From NCBI GenBank assembly GCA_020881915.1, contig JAJFPB010000013.1, positions 682,001 through 746,000 on the forward strand: 64,000 nt of DNA, written 5' to 3'. The position numbers and the translations under genes were made by a program. The DNA comes from Paramyrothecium sp. XJ0827 (taxonomy: Eukaryota; Ascomycota; Sordariomycetes; Hypocreales; Stachybotryaceae). This document shows positions 1 through 10,233 of the stretch, piece by piece (the first letter of the stretch is position 1; each line of letters starts with the position of its first letter). Below the pieces are notes generated by a model that did no database searches, was not told where the DNA came from, and saw only the letters and a program-made list of their open reading frames with translations.

Positions 1-24
1 CTGATGACTTCCCTAGAAAACTGA

Positions 25-534
25 ACTGATGAACCTGTCGTCCCCGAGGTGGCTACGGTTCCGGTACAACTGATTGTTGGCTGTATTGATACTCGTAAAC
101 CACTCATTGCTGAGCCCTTATACCAAACCGTATTCAGAAGCATCTTCGCATTTTACGCGAGTCACGTCCAGTGCATATTGACCAAGCATGCTGCATTCCA
201 CATGTACTACAAGCTAGCGGTACAGAACATTGCATATGCATGGCACGTACCCAGAAGCATTCGAAAAAGAGCAGAGGATGCGGTCAAGAAATACAAGTTG
301 CGTGGATTTGCATTCAGGACTGCCCCGGAAGCGACGGAATGGACCCTACGCTCTGCGCAAGATGAAGACTCATGTTTAATCGAGCTGTGCGCCGATGGTC
401 AGTATTACCCCACTCGGTCACAAATACGGGACTTGAGATGGCAGCATAAAGGCGAATCTATCCAAATCATTCGTCAATCTTCTACAATTGAAGCACGGAA
501 AGAACTGCTTAAATTCGGTATAGTCAGTAGATAA
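25..534 (+). CDS. 3' exon of an unrecognised fungal protein (partial)
   Basis: An open frame runs from just after an in-frame TGA at 22-24 to a TAA at 532-534. There is no ATG near its left end, only a GTG at 49, so this is best read as the last exon of a gene whose earlier exons lie left of the window. The roughly 165 residues are of mixed composition with a basic helix around the middle (SIRKRAEDAVKKYK). I recognise no domain. It could also be decayed sequence. Confidence 0.35.
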   Translation, partial: TDEPVVPEVATVPVQLIVGCIDTRKPLIAEPLYQTVFRSIFAFYASHVQCILTKHAAFHMYYKLAVQNIAYAWHVPRSIRKRAEDAVKKYKLRGFAFRTAPEATEWTLRSAQDEDSCLIELCADGQYYPTRSQIRDLRWQHKGESIQIIRQSSTIEARKELLKFGIVSR

Positions 535-767
535 AAAGAAAATCATATCACTCCCATCTATTCGGTTATTCAATCTCAAAGCCAAAACTTCCTGTCCAAC
601 GTCGCCCTATTTCATGCTACCCTATACCCCCGCCGAAAGACAAAAGATCTTGAGGCAAGCCTTCTGTATCCATCGAATAGAGACATTCTGCACTCAATCC
701 CAACGAAATAGCTGGCCTGAATTCAGGAAAATGTGAGGAAATTTCTCCAATCTCTCAATTCCGGTTA
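535..767. other. Short intergenic stretch between convergent genes
   Basis: This is the space between the end of the plus-strand exon and the end of the minus-strand chromodomain gene. It presumably holds both 3' untranslated regions. No other feature is seen. Confidence 0.4.
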
Positions 768-1868
768 TTACTCGAGGACAGTATCGAACCTGCGTTCTTT
801 CACATCCTGCAGTCGGTTCGGACTCAGCAGTCTCCCACTGACCCAGCCATTATACGTTGGCATCTGGCCATGCCAATGAACCAAGTACTGAGGCTTGCCT
901 GCTTTCATTCTTGATTTCAATACGTCGATTCCGGTGCCAAATCCGTCATATTTGGCCTCGAACTCGGCAACCATTACTTCGTCGATGTTCTTCCTAGGTT
1001 CCCATCCAGTCGTACCGTCTGCCCACTCCAAGAAAAACCGTCCCCTCCAGCGAGCATGAATGCGATTCACTTTGAATACACCAGACTCATTGTCTGCGAG
1101 CATCCGCTCAGATGTGGATTCAACATTCTCATTGCTGCGCTCAGCCTCTTCGACAATATTTTCGCAATCTGCTCTCCAGCCCGCAGTTGAGTCTGAAACT
1201 TCATGGCCGTTCTTACGTCGCTTCGCCCCTGGCATTGCTTTCGTCTCATGAGAGCTAGGCTTCGTTCCTTCTCCCCGAGTTCTTTTTGTAGGCTGTTGAA
1301 CATATTGCATGGTATCTGAATTTCGATCCATTTGCTGTGATTCTGTGGATTCATCATGAGACAGTATTGTGCCTCTTGTTGATACCGCACAGATTCCCGA
1401 TTCATGCTGACTGTTTTGTGTATCTGGATTTGCCTTTGTGAGAATAGCCGTAGAGGGTGATGGCCGTGAGGTATCGACAACTTTGGATTTAGTTGGAGTG
1501 ATGAAACCGTTTGTTACTTCGCTGACCATGGCGAAGATTTTGCCTATACCCGGCAGCTTACTTCTTTCTGGATAAAAAGATGAACCAAGAATGATGGAGG
1601 AAGATGAGGCGCTGCCTAAAGTCTTGGGACCAGCCGCATCTGCCTTCCATTTCTCTAGCAGCTCTTCCACGGTTGGAAACTCTTCATCTGACGATATCGA
1701 GCCACTCCTCGACTTATTGCAAGCTTTCTGATTGTACTCGCGTGTCTCTCCATTTTGATTCGAATCCAAATTCGGCGAGATCGAAGTTTCATCGCCATCC
1801 ATGATGTAAGCCGCTCTTGCGAATGGAAGATCCTGGACTGTATGGTTTTGTGGACTTTGGCACTCCAT
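768..1868 (-). CDS. Tandem chromodomain-like nuclear protein
   Basis: A single-exon frame of 366 aa. Residues 1-250 are low-complexity, rich in Ser, Thr and charged residues, with a basic patch (PGAKRRKNGHE) that may be a nuclear localisation signal. Two chromo-like units follow. The first, at about 264-305, has the pattern FKVNRI, then FFLEWADGTTGWEPRKNI, close to the chromodomain core with its aromatic residues and the W-E-P-x-x-N-I signature. The second, at about 309-360, reads YLVHWHG with a later GWV and is more divergent. Chromodomains usually bind methylated histone tails, so a chromatin reader role is likely by family, but the target cannot be read from sequence. The ATG at 1868 is the first in frame; an upstream exon is possible. 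It lies 8 kb from the H3-tail-like gene. Confidence 0.7.
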   Translation of the reverse strand: MECQSPQNHTVQDLPFARAAYIMDGDETSISPNLDSNQNGETREYNQKACNKSRSGSISSDEEFPTVEELLEKWKADAAGPKTLGSASSSSIILGSSFYPERSKLPGIGKIFAMVSEVTNGFITPTKSKVVDTSRPSPSTAILTKANPDTQNSQHESGICAVSTRGTILSHDESTESQQMDRNSDTMQYVQQPTKRTRGEGTKPSSHETKAMPGAKRRKNGHEVSDSTAGWRADCENIVEEAERSNENVESTSERMLADNESGVFKVNRIHARWRGRFFLEWADGTTGWEPRKNIDEVMVAEFEAKYDGFGTGIDVLKSRMKAGKPQYLVHWHGQMPTYNGWVSGRLLSPNRLQDVKERRFDTVLE

Positions 1869-2622
1869 GATAAACGTTGCAAGCGTCTTCTATACGGTAA
1901 AACTAGGTTGAATGATCTTGATGATGAAGTCCGTTGGGTGATGCTCCTGCTGAAAGAATAAGGTCGTGGTCGTGGAGGGAGGTTCAGTTTAAGTATTTGA
2001 TAATGTGTTTGACTGAGTGAGGAGAAGAAATCAGGGGCAGCGTGCTTAAATGCCCTCCTGAACTCGCGTCCCACGGACCGAGATCTATGATCTCCGCCAC
2101 GGCACCTAAGACGGCATCCCCGAAGCTATCTACTAACAAGGTATACAAGATAGTGGGATCAGCATACAAGCCACGGGCAACGTACGCGCTTAGAACCTTC
2201 TTGGAAGGTGAGCCATCAATGCGACTCGAGAAAGGAACCTAGTTCTCGGGTTTCTGGAGCCTGTCACGTCGTCGAGGCTGATTGTCTACTATTATTAGGT
2301 CACCAAGCACTTCGTTTGTCGCTCCTTCAAACCAGCTTCTCCACACAGGAAGAGGCAGTGTGGAACTTCATGGGGGCAGTGTTCGGTTTTGCCACCTGCC
2401 TCCACGCTCAGGAGGCCATCAAGGGCCTGGGTACTACAGATGATAGCAGCTGGCGATGGCAAAAGACCTGTAGCGCAAGGCAGATAAGACGACTGACTGT
2501 TCAGCCGGGTTGTCATAGCATCACAAGCAGGGACATCATTCGTCCCCCTTAATTGCCGAATCGATGACAACGCTAGGCGAAAAGAGTGCAAGGGAAGGAA
2601 AGCTGGGGGTGAGTCCAGGGAT
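1869..2622. other. Intergenic region, nothing recognised
   Basis: Probable promoter of the chromodomain gene at the left edge. The remaining open frames are short, overlap each other on both strands and show no known domain. Confidence 0.3.
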
Positions 2623-2823
2623 TCAGATAGTGACGAAGAGTGAAGGTTCAGGTTCGGAAAGAGGAGGTGCTGATTGGAGTCTAAGAGTGTTCAGAGCCGC
2701 TCCCATTGTTTCGATACTATCGATACGCCCAATTTCCACAATGATGACGACTCCTTTCTTATTCGGTCTGTCCAACTGGTCGATTATCCTAGTCATGGCG
2801 TCTTGGTCATGGTTTAGGTCACT
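2623..2823 (-). CDS. Possible isolated 3' exon
   Basis: On the minus strand a frame with protein-like composition opens after an in-frame TGA and runs to a TGA at 2623-2625, about 66 codons. It contains a run of hydrophobic strand-like sequence (KKGVVIIVEIGRIDSIETMG) followed by a Pro/Ser tail, which reads like the end of a globular protein. It has no good ATG, so it would need an upstream exon, perhaps from the gene at 3376-4350. The evidence is composition only. Confidence 0.2.
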   Translation of the reverse strand, partial: SDLNHDQDAMTRIIDQLDRPNKKGVVIIVEIGRIDSIETMGAALNTLRLQSAPPLSEPEPSLFVTI

Positions 2824-3375
2824 TCAGCGAGACGCCGAAGCAGGGTGGCATGGCTTAATAAGTATTCAGAGGCTATGGCGCGGCAGCATGCCATCGGACT
2901 GACCATTATGCACACTCTCAGGGGCAGCGGGCAGTGGCGCGCTGAGGGTCAACCGGGGGACTGCGGTGATACATTTGGTCATGGAGTAGTTTGAGGCTGA
3001 TGATGCCGAAGGCTAAGCCGCCTCAGGCGCTTCCTTCATGTCACGCGGCTCAGTAATTGGCACAACTGGCTGGCACAAGAGAGGGCATGTGAAATGACAC
3101 AGCCCGCTTCAAAACAGCCAACCACAAGTCCAATCCCTCCACACGCGCCAGATGAGGATGTCTTGAAAGGGGGCGGCCATGGTATGCTCAGCTACGCCCC
3201 TAGCACCTTCTCATCCTCCGAAGCCGGATTGTTCTCTCAGCTCCTATTGGTCTCGGCGTTGGTGGCACCTCTATGACAAGAGAAGCTAGGGCAAGATATG
3301 ACAGTGAAGTTTTCGATAAAACTGGTCTTTGGGTGGGTTGCGTAACGTAACGGTTTCTACTCAATTGAGTGTATC

Positions 3376-4350
3376 TCAAGGTGTGAAAGAGGATGGTTGT
3401 TGGCTTATCCAGTTCCCAAAATTGTCCCCGAACTTGACGTCTGCCTCCTCCTGTGTTAGAAAGAATATTGACGACGAGGTAGCGGCACGAGGTACATTCG
3501 CAAGAGACGTTGGAGAGGTTACTGGACTCAGCCGTCTCCGTACCACATTAACCATATGAGCAGATGATGGGGCCATCTCAATGTCCTTTCCATTGCGCCG
3601 GCCTGAGGGCACAGAAAATACTCTTTCGTCTACATTGTCCGAATCGCTGGTAAGGTCTATGACAATTGGTGGGCTCTCGGTGCCACATTGCTCGGCGTAT
3701 CAGTCGACGAGGGAGCTAGAGATGCTCTGCTTGTTTGAGATATTGCCTGAACACAATATGTCAGAGCGGCCGAGGATAAGGACGTTGATGTTAGGTTTAT
3801 CTCTTACCAGACGACCACTGATTGCACGAGCTTTGGATATGCGCAGAATAGCTTGACCATCCACAGGCATCGAGAGATCATCCCCAATACAGAATGACTT
3901 CGAGACGCTTTGGAACGGGTCGTGCTTCCATATTCTTCCAGGCTTGATTTTAGTTTGTTTGGCGCTCAACATTGCACTGATCTTATTGCGGCTCGTTATC
4001 CACAACACTTGCTCCAGGATATCGACTCTTTGTTTCCTCTCGTCCTCAGTGATTGGTTCAATGTTGTTCTCGCGAGGCCAAAACCAGGTTTTCCACTTGT
4101 CGTGGAACGCCGACGCCACCTCATAACGACGGAAAAGGGCATCTCGGTTGTCTCGCCTCCGAGACTCGGATAGGGCTGATAGGGCCTTCTCGGCTTCATC
4201 CGCACTAAAGGGTTCAGTGATTTTGTTGATCATTTGATCCCTGGCGGCATAGAGTTCCAGCATGAATTTTGTGTATCGCATGGAACTACTGTTCGTTAAA
4301 TGGAGCCGTCGAAGTAGTGTTTTAATTGGTGGAACTTGTTGCTTTGGCAT
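3376..4350 (-). CDS. Unrecognised protein with a SUMO-interacting-type motif; in-frame stop or small intron
   Basis: The first part, 216 codons from ATG at 4350, is Lys/Arg-rich and helical, with a WKTWFWP segment near residue 87. It ends at a TGA near 3704, but the same frame continues without another stop to 3376. The continuation carries IVIDLTSDSD, a classic hydrophobic core followed by acidic/serine residues, as in SUMO-interacting motifs. The TGA is either removed by a small intron whose length is a multiple of three (a GTGTTC donor lies at about 3754) or it truncates the gene. The C-terminal part is Ser/Thr-rich. SIMs tether proteins to sumoylated partners, often in chromatin or ubiquitin ligases; that role here is inference. 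Confidence 0.45.
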
Positions 4351-4596
4351 TGTGTTCGTTGTTGTAGAACATTAGCCATTCCAGGCGCAAGGTGCCTCCG
4401 CAGACGTTTTAAGTTGACAACGGCCTGTTACTGCGTCCAGGGGCTGCCCAGTAACTATTAATCACGAAAAGCAGACATAATTCTGGCCCGCACAAAGCTG
4501 CAGGTTCATCTCCGGGCCCCTTTTGCCGACCAGGATGGACAGCAGCAGAGGGCTTGGCAGGGAACAAACGGGCTCAAATGGGGTCAGCCGAGAAAC

Positions 4597-4650
4597 GACG
4601 ATCTACTCATAAGTTACCAAGATAGTCCCAACGACGGAGGCACCGGGATG
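4597..4650 (+). repeat. Imperfect direct repeat, copy 1 of 2
   Basis: This stretch contains atctactc..aagtt, then gacggaggcaccg and atgaa. It matches 5247-5300 over about 50 bp at roughly three quarters identity, in the same orientation. It is probably a remnant of an old dispersed element. Confidence 0.4.
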
Positions 4651-5246
4651 AATGCGAGGACCAGGCTTGGATGCAAGGTCCCGATTTACCTGAAGGTTGC
4701 CATGTCAGCCTTCGTAGGTTCCAGAGAGGGTCTAGATGGAGTCCCTGACTTCCCATGAACTGCATGGGATGGGTGGCTGTGCTCGAGCGGGCTTTTGGCA
4801 CCCTCGTGCACATGATGGTTGTCCACACCTGCTGAGCCTGTCTTTGGTTCAGCCGTGGGAGGCCAGGAGATAGACCAAATTACCGTCGCGTGGAGGCGAT
4901 GTTTAAGATCTGCTTAAAGCCTTCTAAGCTGACCAACAAGGTTAGGGCAATCTCAGCCAACTATGCTGGGGGCGATGACGCCGCGAATAAGGATAGACGA
5001 CCCAACCTTATCGTAGGAAAACGCCTCGTTACGAGCTTACAAGAGCTTACGTGGAATCAGCGGACACGCCGAGACTAATGCGGGTTCTTGGCTCCATAGA
5101 GCCTCCTGAGACGCTCGTAATGCAGAGGGTAATGGCGGTAGCGGCGGCAAGAGAGATCAATGCCTGTACATGCCAGCGTGGAGTCGAGGCGGAGCAGATG
5201 ATCCCTTCGGTTCTCAGGAGGCACCCTCAGGGGTTGAGACAATTAT

Positions 5247-5300
5247 CTACTCCAAAGTTGCCTAGGATAGTCTCGGCGACGGAGGCACCGACATGAACGG
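5247..5300 (+). repeat. Imperfect direct repeat, copy 2 of 2
   Basis: Second copy of the unit at 4597-4650, sharing the exact core gcgacggaggcaccg and flanking matches. Differences include several C/T and A/G transitions, as expected of an old or RIP-affected repeat. Confidence 0.4.
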
Positions 5301-6218
5301 GAACTCACAGGTACTTGGGACCTTCCTATTGACAGCCCCAAAGATACGGGGTGATACAAGGGGTTCTTCTGTGCCACACGGGCCGCGTGTACAGCCCATC
5401 AGGCTTTCCTCTGCCCGGCAACTCCAATGAGAGAAGTCCTTCACGCCTTTGCTGGTAACAAGACGCTGCCGTCTATACACACCCCCTCTGACTTTCGACC
5501 CCTGAGATAGGCTGGCAATCCCTCACCTTCCTCTTTATCACCAAACAATACCTATTAATTTTCCTTCAAAGTTATACTCTCGCCCAGATGGCAGAATTCG
5601 TTTTGGAAACTATTGGTATGTATCCTTGTTGAGTGGTGAATCTGGCTGATCATTAGGTAGCCGATGAGGGCACAGAGGAGGGCACTGTACTCCATGATAA
5701 TGGATACAGCATTGTATTTCATCCAGTATGCCTTACCTTTCATCGAAACGTGAAGATACAAGCTTATTTAATGTTAGGAAATAGCTGTGATTCTACCTCC
5801 AAGTTTCGGTGTCACGCTCAACAAAGTAGGCACAGTCTGTCGACCTGGAACTGAAATGTTACTAACGTTGGATGCAAGGTCTTCATTATGGTGCGAAGCG
5901 AGAACGATAATACGGAACGTGTTGTGGTCATGAATAACAAAGAAATTAAGAGCTGGAGGAAGAACTACACCTTGGCTTTTGCTTGGGAAAAATCCGCCGA
6001 GCAGGGGGAATGTTGAGATCAGTTCAGTATTCATGGGATATCTTGAGGAACATTATGAAATTGGGTCATTTTCGAGCAAAGGTTCTGAGGCACACCTTGA
6101 TACCGTTTGCGAGCTCTATCTCTTGGATGGGCCTGTCTCACATCATTCGTAAGCAGGGCAAGGTGGACAAATAACAATTATTTCGTCCTGGTGCTCAGGG
6201 CTCCCACCAGGATGAGAA

Positions 6219-6294
6219 TATAAAGGCTTCATCCCTTTCCTCTTCTCGTTTCTTCTTTCTCTTCTTCTTCTTTTTTTTTCTTTTCTTCAGGCGA
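6219..6294 (+). promoter_or_regulatory. Core promoter of the RBR ligase gene (TATA plus CT tract)
   Basis: TATAAA at 6219-6224 is followed by a 60-base pyrimidine tract (6229-6290), an arrangement common in filamentous fungal promoters. The likely translation start is the ATG at 6447, giving a 5' leader of up to about 150 nt. Confidence 0.5.
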
Positions 6295-6446
6295 GCTATT
6301 ACGTGCCGTTATTTGTGGTTTTCACATGTGACTCGCAACGACGGCTTCTTTCCTTCCTTTTCTTTTCTTTATTTCAGTCCAACGCGTCCATCCCACTTAC
6401 CTTCTCATCCGTGCTGGTTGCGACTAGGCCCTGCCCGGATCCGACG

Positions 6447-8791
6447 ATGCCCGCGCACACGAATGTTCCTATCGAAGCCTTGAAATACGTGAAGAATGAA
6501 TTACCTATCGTCGGTCATGGGATTGGATCCGAGACAGGCCTGGACCAGAAATGGCTGGGCGACCAGTTACTAGAGTTGAGAAGTCTGAACCAACCAGATC
6601 ACTCTAAGGCGAGAAAGCGGCCAAGAAATGGCGACGATGACGACGACGAAAACGAAGGCGACGACGGAGGTATCCAGGATGGGAAAGAGGGAAAGGGGGG
6701 GGCACCTAAAACAAAACAGCGCAAAGGGAGAAAAAAAAGCAAACTTGGAATGAAGCCGGCCGATACCATAATCTTCGACGAGTGTCAAGGAGAGGATACC
6801 GTCGATGAGGACCGTAAAGGGATCGAATACTATCTATGGAAGAAAGCCCCTGAACGCACGCGATGCGCGAGAAAGAATGTGTTCGTTTCTCCCCGTTGCT
6901 ATTCAATTACGAGACACAAGACTGACGATAGCGTTCGTAGTTTGAAGCAATTTAAGGTGCTAGTCCCGGGCTAACTGCCGTGACGGCCGGCAAGACCCTT
7001 ATCAACAACACGGTATTTCACGCATACATTCAGCTGCACAACTGGAAAACCAGAAAATTCAACATGGCGCTGGAAGACGATGATGCGACCAAAGCCATAC
7101 AGCGCGATGACTCGGTGGCGGATGAGGTTCGCGCCGCGAAAAGATACCTCCGCAGAATGGACAAGACCCTCATCAAAGAAAGTGTGTGATGATACGCAGG
7201 AGGCGAAAGAAGATACATTCCTGAGTTTTTTTTCGGCTGACTGGCGTGACCATTTTAGGAGAAAAGGACACCTTCGCCGCTATGCCCGCTCCTAGCGCTC
7301 CTCCCATGGAGAATGTGGATTTGAATGGCGACAATAATGTGCAGATGGTCGGCGAGCCGGCTGGGGCCCAGCCGGATGACGCGCCTGACCAGCCAGATAA
7401 TGAAGAGGCACCGAAAATTATGTGGTACGTCCTCAGCTTCCGGATACCCGAGCCTGGTCGCGGTCCACAACCGCGAGAGACAAAGCGTGCGTGCTAATGA
7501 AACATTTACAGTCTGGTTTGCCGGGACGACACCCCAAAGGCTGATGTCGTGCGGTGTAGGAGAGACGAAGAAGACGAGAAAACTGGCACGAGAATTATGA
7601 ACACAGCCATACATGCGATATGCCGCCCGTGTCTCCCGGAACTAGCCCAAAACGCTATGACAACACCGGCAAAACGAGCCAGATGCCCAGGCGAGAAGTG
7701 TCCGGCGTTCTTCCCGGTGGAACAGTTCCAATTTCTCATCGAGCCGAAGTCCAACCTCTACGACTTCGATCTGTATAGCAACCTGTTGCGAAAGGAACTA
7801 GTGGACGATGTCCTGGGAGCGAACCCATACAACGAGGCTTGCCCCTTCTGCGACTACATCGAGAATTTCGAGGGTCTTTCCAAGAACGAGTACCCACGCC
7901 TCGAGTGCCAGAACAGCGACTGTGGCAAGCTCAGCTGCAGGTTGTGCCTAAGCTGGACTAATGATGGCAAGACGTGCGGAGAGGCCAAGATGCCAGACCT
8001 GGCAGAGGATGCAGAAGAGCAGACGCGACAGCTGACCCAGCTGCTGGACAACGCAAAGTCAGAAGCCCGGGTGCGCAGTTGCGCCCGCTGTAAGGCCGGC
8101 TTCGAGCTCGAGACCGGGTGCAACAAGATCCGATGCAAGTGTTATCACTATCAATGGTATGTATAGGCCCTGACCGCATTGCACTCCACCATCTTTGTAT
8201 GCTATAGATTTCATTTACTGATGAATCGTGTGCCCCAGTTACTACTGCAGGGAGTCGCTAGTCGCGATCGAGGATGAGGACGAGATTAGGGCGCTGCAAA
8301 AGGAGAAGGAGGAGGCGAAAGATGCACTCAGGAAATTGTGCGTTCACCCCGAACGTCTCAACGTCAGCGACCACGAAGAGCAGTGTCGGCTCTTGGAAGC
8401 GGAAATCGGAAGGCTGAGGGGGGAACTCGCGTTGAAGAAACAGTTGGCAGGGGACAGGGCCTACATGCACTTCGATCGCGGCGCTCATTCGATTTACAAG
8501 AAGGACAAGAGATGCCCTTTGTATTCCAACGTTCACCAGCTTCATACCCTGAACCAGGTACAAAGCATCCTGGAAATGAAAGATTGGATCCTGGAGCACC
8601 ACCCGGAACGCGCCAACAAGATTGTCTTGGATCGCCTAACGGAGAATCTGATGAGCGAGCAACACGACAGCTGGGTCGAGCTGATCTGCAAGGCTAAGCT
8701 GGACCTCGCAAAACATCCCTTTCCGGGGCCAGTACCGGCACAGGCACAGGCACAAGCGGCACAGCCGCCACAGCTACGAGGTGGAGTATGA
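6447..8791 (+). CDS. RBR-type E3 ubiquitin ligase, RNF216/TRIAD3-like
   Basis: Predicted CDS join(6447..6956, 6995..7181, 7259..7424, 7512..8156, 8239..8791), 686 aa; all phases agree. The 38-nt first intron is the least certain. The N-terminus has an acidic DDDDDENEGDDG stretch and a basic KQRKGRKKSK patch. RING1 only appears after splicing: CLVC at 7423-7524, then CRPC and CPGEKC. The IBR follows with CPFCDYIENFEG, CQNSDC and CRLCLSW. RING2 has CARC, TGCNKIRCKC and CYYCRES, the last formed across intron 4. The Cys in TGCN sits where RBR ligases carry the catalytic thioester cysteine. The CPFCD start of the IBR and the RING2 pattern resemble RNF216 rather than parkin. A coiled coil (about 500-570) and an AQAQAQAAQ tail end the protein. 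RBR ligases take ubiquitin from an E2 and transfer it to substrate; the substrate is unknown. Confidence 0.85.
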
Positions 8792-9105
8792 CACCAGGAG
8801 CGGCTCCAGGCAATGTTGATGACGGCAGCAGCAGGCACCGTCGAGCAGGGGGAGGGGCGGCGATGCGGGTTCCGCCGTAAAACAACCACGCCACGCACGG
8901 GGAATCAGGAATGCAGGGCCAGCCGGCGGCGAACCAGGCAATTATACGCTAGCCCCCTCTCTCCCCTTGAACCGCGCGATTGCCAAACCCGTTGTGCACA
9001 TGGAATTAATGGGCGCCGACGGCGCAAAGGCGGCCGCCCAACTTAACCAATGAGACGAGACGATCGGAGGCCGAGGCTTACCTTTACTCCCTATCAGTAC
9101 TCAAG
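8792..9105. other. Intergenic, 3' region of the RBR gene
   Basis: GC-rich sequence with short open frames on both strands. No domain or repeat recognised. Confidence 0.3.
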
Positions 9106-9240
9106 GCTGTAGGCATGATGCCCTTATCCGGAGCCCGATGGAAACTCCGGCTACGGTGCTCAAAGGTAATGAGCTCTTAGTATTTGTTCCGCTTGTGTTA
9201 CTCATGAGACTGGGTCGACTCAGTACCGGAAGTCGAACCA
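9106..9240 (+). repeat. Diverged direct repeat flanking the H3-tail gene, copy A
   Basis: The sequence gcat-a-gc, then gagcccgatgg and actccgg, ending gactcagta, aligns with 10680-10813 in the same orientation over about 130 bp, with many transitions and small indels. The two copies bracket the H3-tail-like gene. Confidence 0.45.
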
Positions 9241-9615
9241 TGGAGGCATATCCGAATGTAGTCCCAGGGACTGAGGCGCAGCGCACCGTCATCTGATCAG
9301 TCAGATGCGCCGGGGAGGCCGAAATCAGGGACGCGCGGAAGCAGGATGACATGTCTGGATGCCGCGGAGGGCCGTGTCAGGTCTAATGGAGGCAACTAAC
9401 CATGTTACTAATGGCGACAACGAGCGAATCACCTAGGAGGTATCAACGGCAGGATAGGCGGGCATGCCTCTCGCACGCATCAACTTCGTGTCTTCGTACA
9501 AGTTGGGGGCGCAATGATAACGATAGCCTCATAAGTACGGATCAATTACTGGCTCCTCTCCTACTGAGTTGGTGATATAATGAGCTAGTGGGTATAGATG
9601 CCATAGATAACCAAT
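9241..9615. other. Intergenic, nothing recognised
   Basis: Short region downstream of the H3-tail-like gene. It probably contains that gene's 3' untranslated region (minus strand). No further feature is visible. Confidence 0.3.
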
Positions 9616-10233
9616 TTATCGCCTCCTGCCAAACTTGAACAACTCTTCGTCACTGTCATCATCCTCTGTGTTACCTCCATCTTCGCCCTTCCGACCCGCC
9701 CTTGCCATTTCAAATGTTCGCTTCTGGCCTCGGGTATTATACCGACAGACACTATTCGTTCTTGGAATACGACTTTCGTCTGTGATTTGCTGTTCCGATA
9801 CCTTGGCTGGTTCAGAGCGCGTTCCTGGATCGATTTGCGTTTCCTTCTCAGTGGTGACTTGTCTATATATGTTGCGAATCTCAGGCACGGAGATGAAGGA
9901 GATATTCACATCATATCGTTCCTTGTCGATTCCCTTCATTGCAACAGCGAGTTCTTCCTGGACAGACTTTGATGGTTTGCTTAGGTCTTTGAGGATATCA
10001 CTGAGAGCTCGCAGTGATTTTTGGTCAAGGCTTTCGAGCAAATCCCTGAATGAGGATTCGGCAGCGATAACCTGTATGCGGTTTTACTCATTAGAGGAAG
10101 AAACCGATTAGCGGGTTCGACTTACTTTGAGGTCTCGCGGGGCGGCTTTACCTCCAGTTGATTGCATGTTGTCCCGCTTAGGACTTTCCACGCCGCCTCT
10201 TGATGCCCGAGGTGTCTGTTTGGTTCGCGCCAT
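9616..10233 (-). CDS. Histone H3 tail mimic fused to a non-histone protein
   Basis: Predicted CDS complement(join(9616..10071, 10126..10233)), 187 aa. The 54-nt intron has a perfect GTAAGT donor and a CATACAG acceptor, and the phase is 0. Exon 1 (36 codons) begins MARTKQTPRAS, identical to the first seven residues of histone H3 including Met, with Lys at the H3K4 position. It ends QSTGGKAAPRDLK, matching the H3 K9-L20 segment (KSTGGKAPRKQL) with an insertion of about 14 residues between the blocks. Exon 2 is unrelated to the histone fold: a helical region (LLESLDQKSLRALSDILKDL), a middle part, RYNTRGQKR, and an acidic then basic tail (EDDDSDEELFKFGRRR). It could be a decoy or scaffold for H3-tail readers or modifiers; that is inference. 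An in-frame ATG 12 codons upstream (10269) has a weaker context; use of it would bury the tail. Confidence 0.75.

Larger units (their letters stand above)
4351..6218. other. Intergenic, decayed repeat DNA
   Basis: There is no convincing gene in this 1.9 kb. The only structure I see is an imperfect direct repeat (listed separately). Short open frames on both strands have no recognisable domains and unlike-coding composition. Confidence 0.35.

Noticed and set aside
7255..7614. Minus-strand frame overlapping the RBR gene
   Set aside because: Shadow of the coding strand; the spliced plus-strand gene explains the region fully.
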